The position numbers were made by a program, and so were the translations under genes. From Candidatus Rokuibacteriota bacterium (GTDB lineage: Bacteria > Methylomirabilota > Methylomirabilia > Rokubacteriales > JACPHL01), in contig JACPHL010000015.1 in assembly GCA_016188625.1 (NCBI GenBank), positions 1-7,670 on the forward strand: a stretch of 7,670 nucleotides of DNA, written 5' to 3'. Below the pieces are notes generated by a model, which saw nothing but the letters and a program-made list of their open reading frames with translations, did no database searches and was not told where the DNA came from. This document shows, piece after piece, positions 6,076 to 7,670 of the stretch (positions are counted from its first letter, which is position 1; each line of letters opens with the position of its first letter).

Positions 6076-6737
6076 TCAAGATCGCCCCCTCGATCCTCTC
6101 CGCCGACTTCGCCCGCCTCGGGGACGAGATCGCCCGGGTGGAGGCGGCCGGCGCCGACCAGATCCACGTGGACGTGATGGACGGCCGCTTCGTCCCGAAC
6201 CTCACCATCGGGCCGCCGGTGATCGAGGCGATCCGCCGGCGGACCCGGCTCCCCCTGGATGTCCACCTGATGGTCGTCGAGCCGGAGCGCTCCCTGGAGG
6301 CCTACGTCAAGGCGGGGGCCAGCGCCCTCACCGTCCACGTCGAGGCCGCCCCGCACCTGCACCGGACCCTCCACCGGATCCGCGAGCTCGGCTGCCGCGC
6401 CGGGGTGGCGCTGAACCCGGCCACGCCCCCCGCGGCCGTCGAGTACGTGCTGGACGACCTCGAGGTCCTCCTGGTCATGTCGGTCAACCCCGGCTTCGGC
6501 GGGCAGGAGTTCATCCCGGCGACCTACGCCAAGGTCCGCCGGCTCTCCACCCTCCTCGGCGGCCGGCCGGCGGAGCTGGCCGTGGACGGCGGGGTGAGGG
6601 TGGAGCACTGCGAGCGGCTGGTCGCCCACGGCGCGACGACCCTGGTCGCCGGCACGGCCATCTTCGGGGCCCAGGACGCGGGCGAGGTCATCCGCCGGAT
6701 GCGCGCGGAGGGCGCGAAGGCCCGCCCTGCACCTTGA
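6072..6737 (+). CDS. rpe: Ribulose-phosphate 3-epimerase
   Basis: The enzyme interconverts ribulose-5-phosphate and xylulose-5-phosphate in the pentose-phosphate and Calvin cycles. The 221-residue TIM barrel is complete. APSILSAD (5-12), HVDVMDGRFVPN (32-43), DVHLMV (63-68), MSVNPGFGGQ (136-145) and DGG (172-174) are all present. By family knowledge H32, D34, H65 and D172 bind the metal, with D34 and D172 acting as acid/base. The start ATG 6072 overlaps the rsmB stop (ATGA), and AGGAGG at 6061-6066, inside the rsmB tail, is its Shine-Dalgarno, which suggests translational coupling. Because rsmB is now frameshifted, ribosomes from rsmB would read through this start instead of stopping on it. 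The stop TGA lies within a probable ffh -35 box. Confidence 0.97.
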   Translation: MIKIAPSILSADFARLGDEIARVEAAGADQIHVDVMDGRFVPNLTIGPPVIEAIRRRTRLPLDVHLMVVEPERSLEAYVKAGASALTVHVEAAPHLHRTLHRIRELGCRAGVALNPATPPAAVEYVLDDLEVLLVMSVNPGFGGQEFIPATYAKVRRLSTLLGGRPAELAVDGGVRVEHCERLVAHGATTLVAGTAIFGAQDAGEVIRRMRAEGAKARPAP

Positions 6738-6762
6738 CGTTTCCCCGGTTTCCCTCTAACAT
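6734..6762 (+). promoter_or_regulatory. Probable sigma70-type promoter for ffh
   Basis: TTGACG (6734-6739, five of six to TTGACA) and TAACAT (6757-6762, four of six to TATAAT) are separated by exactly 17 bases. This is the one AT-rich patch (CTAACATAAATTG) in several kilobases of GC-rich DNA, between the rpe stop and the ffh ribosome site. It would give ffh a leader of about 37 bases. The -35 box overlaps the rpe stop codon. Confidence 0.6.
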
Positions 6763-6795
6763 AAATTGCTTACAGTCTTCCCGCATCACCCCGAT

Positions 6796-6803
6796 GGAGG
6801 AGG
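6796..6803 (+). promoter_or_regulatory. Shine-Dalgarno that sets the GTG start of ffh
   Basis: GGAGGAGG lies three to six bases before GTG 6807. It supports that start over the upstream ATG 6794, which opens only a six-codon frame (MEEARV). Confidence 0.75.
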
Positions 6804-6806
6804 CCC

Positions 6807-7670
6807 GTGTTTGAAGCCCTGAGCGCCCGCCTGGAAGCCATCCTGGATCGCCTCCGGGGGGCCGGGCGCCTGACCGAGGAGAACATCCAGGAGGCCCTGC
6901 GCGAGGTGCGGGTGGCCCTCCTCGAGGCCGACGTCCACTTCCGCGTGGCGAAGGGCTTCATCGAGCGCGTGCGCGAGCGCGCGGTCGGGCACGAGGTCCT
7001 CCGGAGCCTCACCCCCGGGCAGCAGGTGGTGAAGGTGGTGCACGACGAGCTGGTCGCCCTCCTGGGCGGGACCGTCCACCGCCTGGCCCTGGCCCCCCAG
7101 CCGCCCACGGTGCTGATGCTCATGGGCCTCCAGGGCTCCGGGAAGACGACCACGGTGGGGAAGCTTGCCCGGCACTACCAGCGGGAGGGGCTCCACCCCC
7201 TCCTGGTGGCCGCGGACGTCCGCCGGCCGGCCGCCATCGACCAGCTCAAGACGCTCGGCGCCGAGCTCGGCCTGCCGGTCCACGGGGCCGAGGGGGCGGA
7301 GCCGGTCCAGCTCTGCCTGGAGGCGCGGGCCGTCGCGGCCGAGCACGGATGGAGCCCCCTCCTGCTCGACACCGCGGGGCGGCTCCACATCGACGAGGCG
7401 ATGCTGGAGGAACTCCGCCGGCTCAAGCGGGCCCTGACCCCCCACCACGTCCTCCTGGTCGTGGACGCCATGACCGGGCAGGACGCGGTGACCATGGCCG
7501 AGCGCTTCCAGCGGGAGGTGGGACTCGACGGGGTCGTCCTCACCAAGCTCGACGGCGACGCCAGGGGCGGCGCGGCGCTCTCCATCCGGGCCGTCAGCGG
7601 CAAGCCGATCGTCTGCGCGGGGGTGGGGGAGCGGCTCGGCGCCCTGGAGCCCTTCCACCCGGACCGGCTG
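6807..7670 (+). CDS. ffh: Signal recognition particle protein Ffh, N and G domains (runs off the window)
   Basis: Ffh is the SRP54-type GTPase that, with 4.5S/6S RNA, delivers ribosomes making membrane proteins to FtsY. The gene starts at GTG 6807 and stays open for all 288 codons to the window end. The N domain covers about 1-95 with the usual opening (VFEALSARLEAILDRLRGAG) and ADVHFRVAKGFIERV. The G domain shows G1 GLQGSGKTTT (107-116), DVRRPAAIDQL (137-147), G3 DTAGRLH (188-194), VVDAMTGQDAV (218-228), G4 TKLDGDARGGAALS (246-259), and GVGERLGALEPFHPDRL (272-288). The C-terminal methionine-rich M domain that binds RNA and signal peptide lies beyond the window. DVRRPAAIDQL distinguishes it from FtsY, which has DTFRAAA-type residues. 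Confidence 0.96.
   Translation, partial: MFEALSARLEAILDRLRGAGRLTEENIQEALREVRVALLEADVHFRVAKGFIERVRERAVGHEVLRSLTPGQQVVKVVHDELVALLGGTVHRLALAPQPPTVLMLMGLQGSGKTTTVGKLARHYQREGLHPLLVAADVRRPAAIDQLKTLGAELGLPVHGAEGAEPVQLCLEARAVAAEHGWSPLLLDTAGRLHIDEAMLEELRRLKRALTPHHVLLVVDAMTGQDAVTMAERFQREVGLDGVVLTKLDGDARGGAALSIRAVSGKPIVCAGVGERLGALEPFHPDRL

Noticed and set aside
4163-6814. One 883-codon open frame spanning fmt, rsmB and rpe, as a giant fusion protein
   Set aside because: Its first part is an out-of-frame shadow of fmt and its last part a shadow of rpe. Only the stretch from 4808 to about 5947 is real (RsmB).
1-7670. CRISPR array, tRNA, rRNA, toxin-antitoxin or defence system
   Set aside because: No spaced direct repeats, cloverleaf, rRNA motifs or matching protein domains were seen on either strand.

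Overview
This is a very GC-rich bacterial segment. A hand count gives 34 G/C in bases 1-60 but 49 of 60 in 1801-1860. It carries a plus-strand run of housekeeping genes: type-4 uracil-DNA glycosylase (udg), a PriA-family protein, def, fmt, rsmB, rpe and the 5' part of ffh. The third-codon GC bias and absence of minus-strand genes fit an uncultivated high-GC soil or sediment bacterium. Methylomirabilota/Rokubacteria-like or Actinobacteria-like lineages are plausible guesses; the window contains no 16S or other decisive marker.

Layout. Bases 1-320 are clearly less GC-rich than the rest. They hold the 3' end of a probable ArnD/NodB-type polysaccharide deacetylase, then a compact 110-bp element with 16/17-bp terminal inverted repeats that looks like a MITE or IS remnant. 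Bases 318-616 hold no convincing gene but are packed with GC-rich hairpins. From 617 the genes are tight: udg and priA overlap by ATGA, def follows priA after 19 bases with a strong Shine-Dalgarno, a 187-base hairpin-rich gap separates def from fmt, fmt and rsmB are 8 bases apart (or overlap), and the original rsmB stop overlaps the rpe start by ATGA. A recognisable sigma70-type promoter lies between rpe and ffh.

Roles. udg removes uracil from DNA and PriA marks stalled forks for replisome reloading. Fmt formylates initiator Met-tRNA and Def removes the formyl group from the nascent chain. RsmB methylates a 16S rRNA cytosine, Rpe is a pentose-phosphate/Calvin-cycle epimerase, and Ffh is the SRP GTPase that targets nascent membrane proteins. 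Most of the group therefore concerns genome upkeep and protein synthesis.

Two genes are abnormal. The PriA protein keeps its 3'-DNA-binding domain and all eight zinc cysteines but has lost the recognisable Walker A, DEEH and motif VI residues and the winged-helix segment, so it is probably not a helicase. rsmB carries an internal deletion plus frameshift that removes the motif VI catalytic cysteine region, while its original C-terminal tail and stop survive in another frame. I see no CRISPR array, tRNA, rRNA, prophage or defence system. The most unusual signals are these two protein lesions and the hairpin and inverted-repeat DNA.
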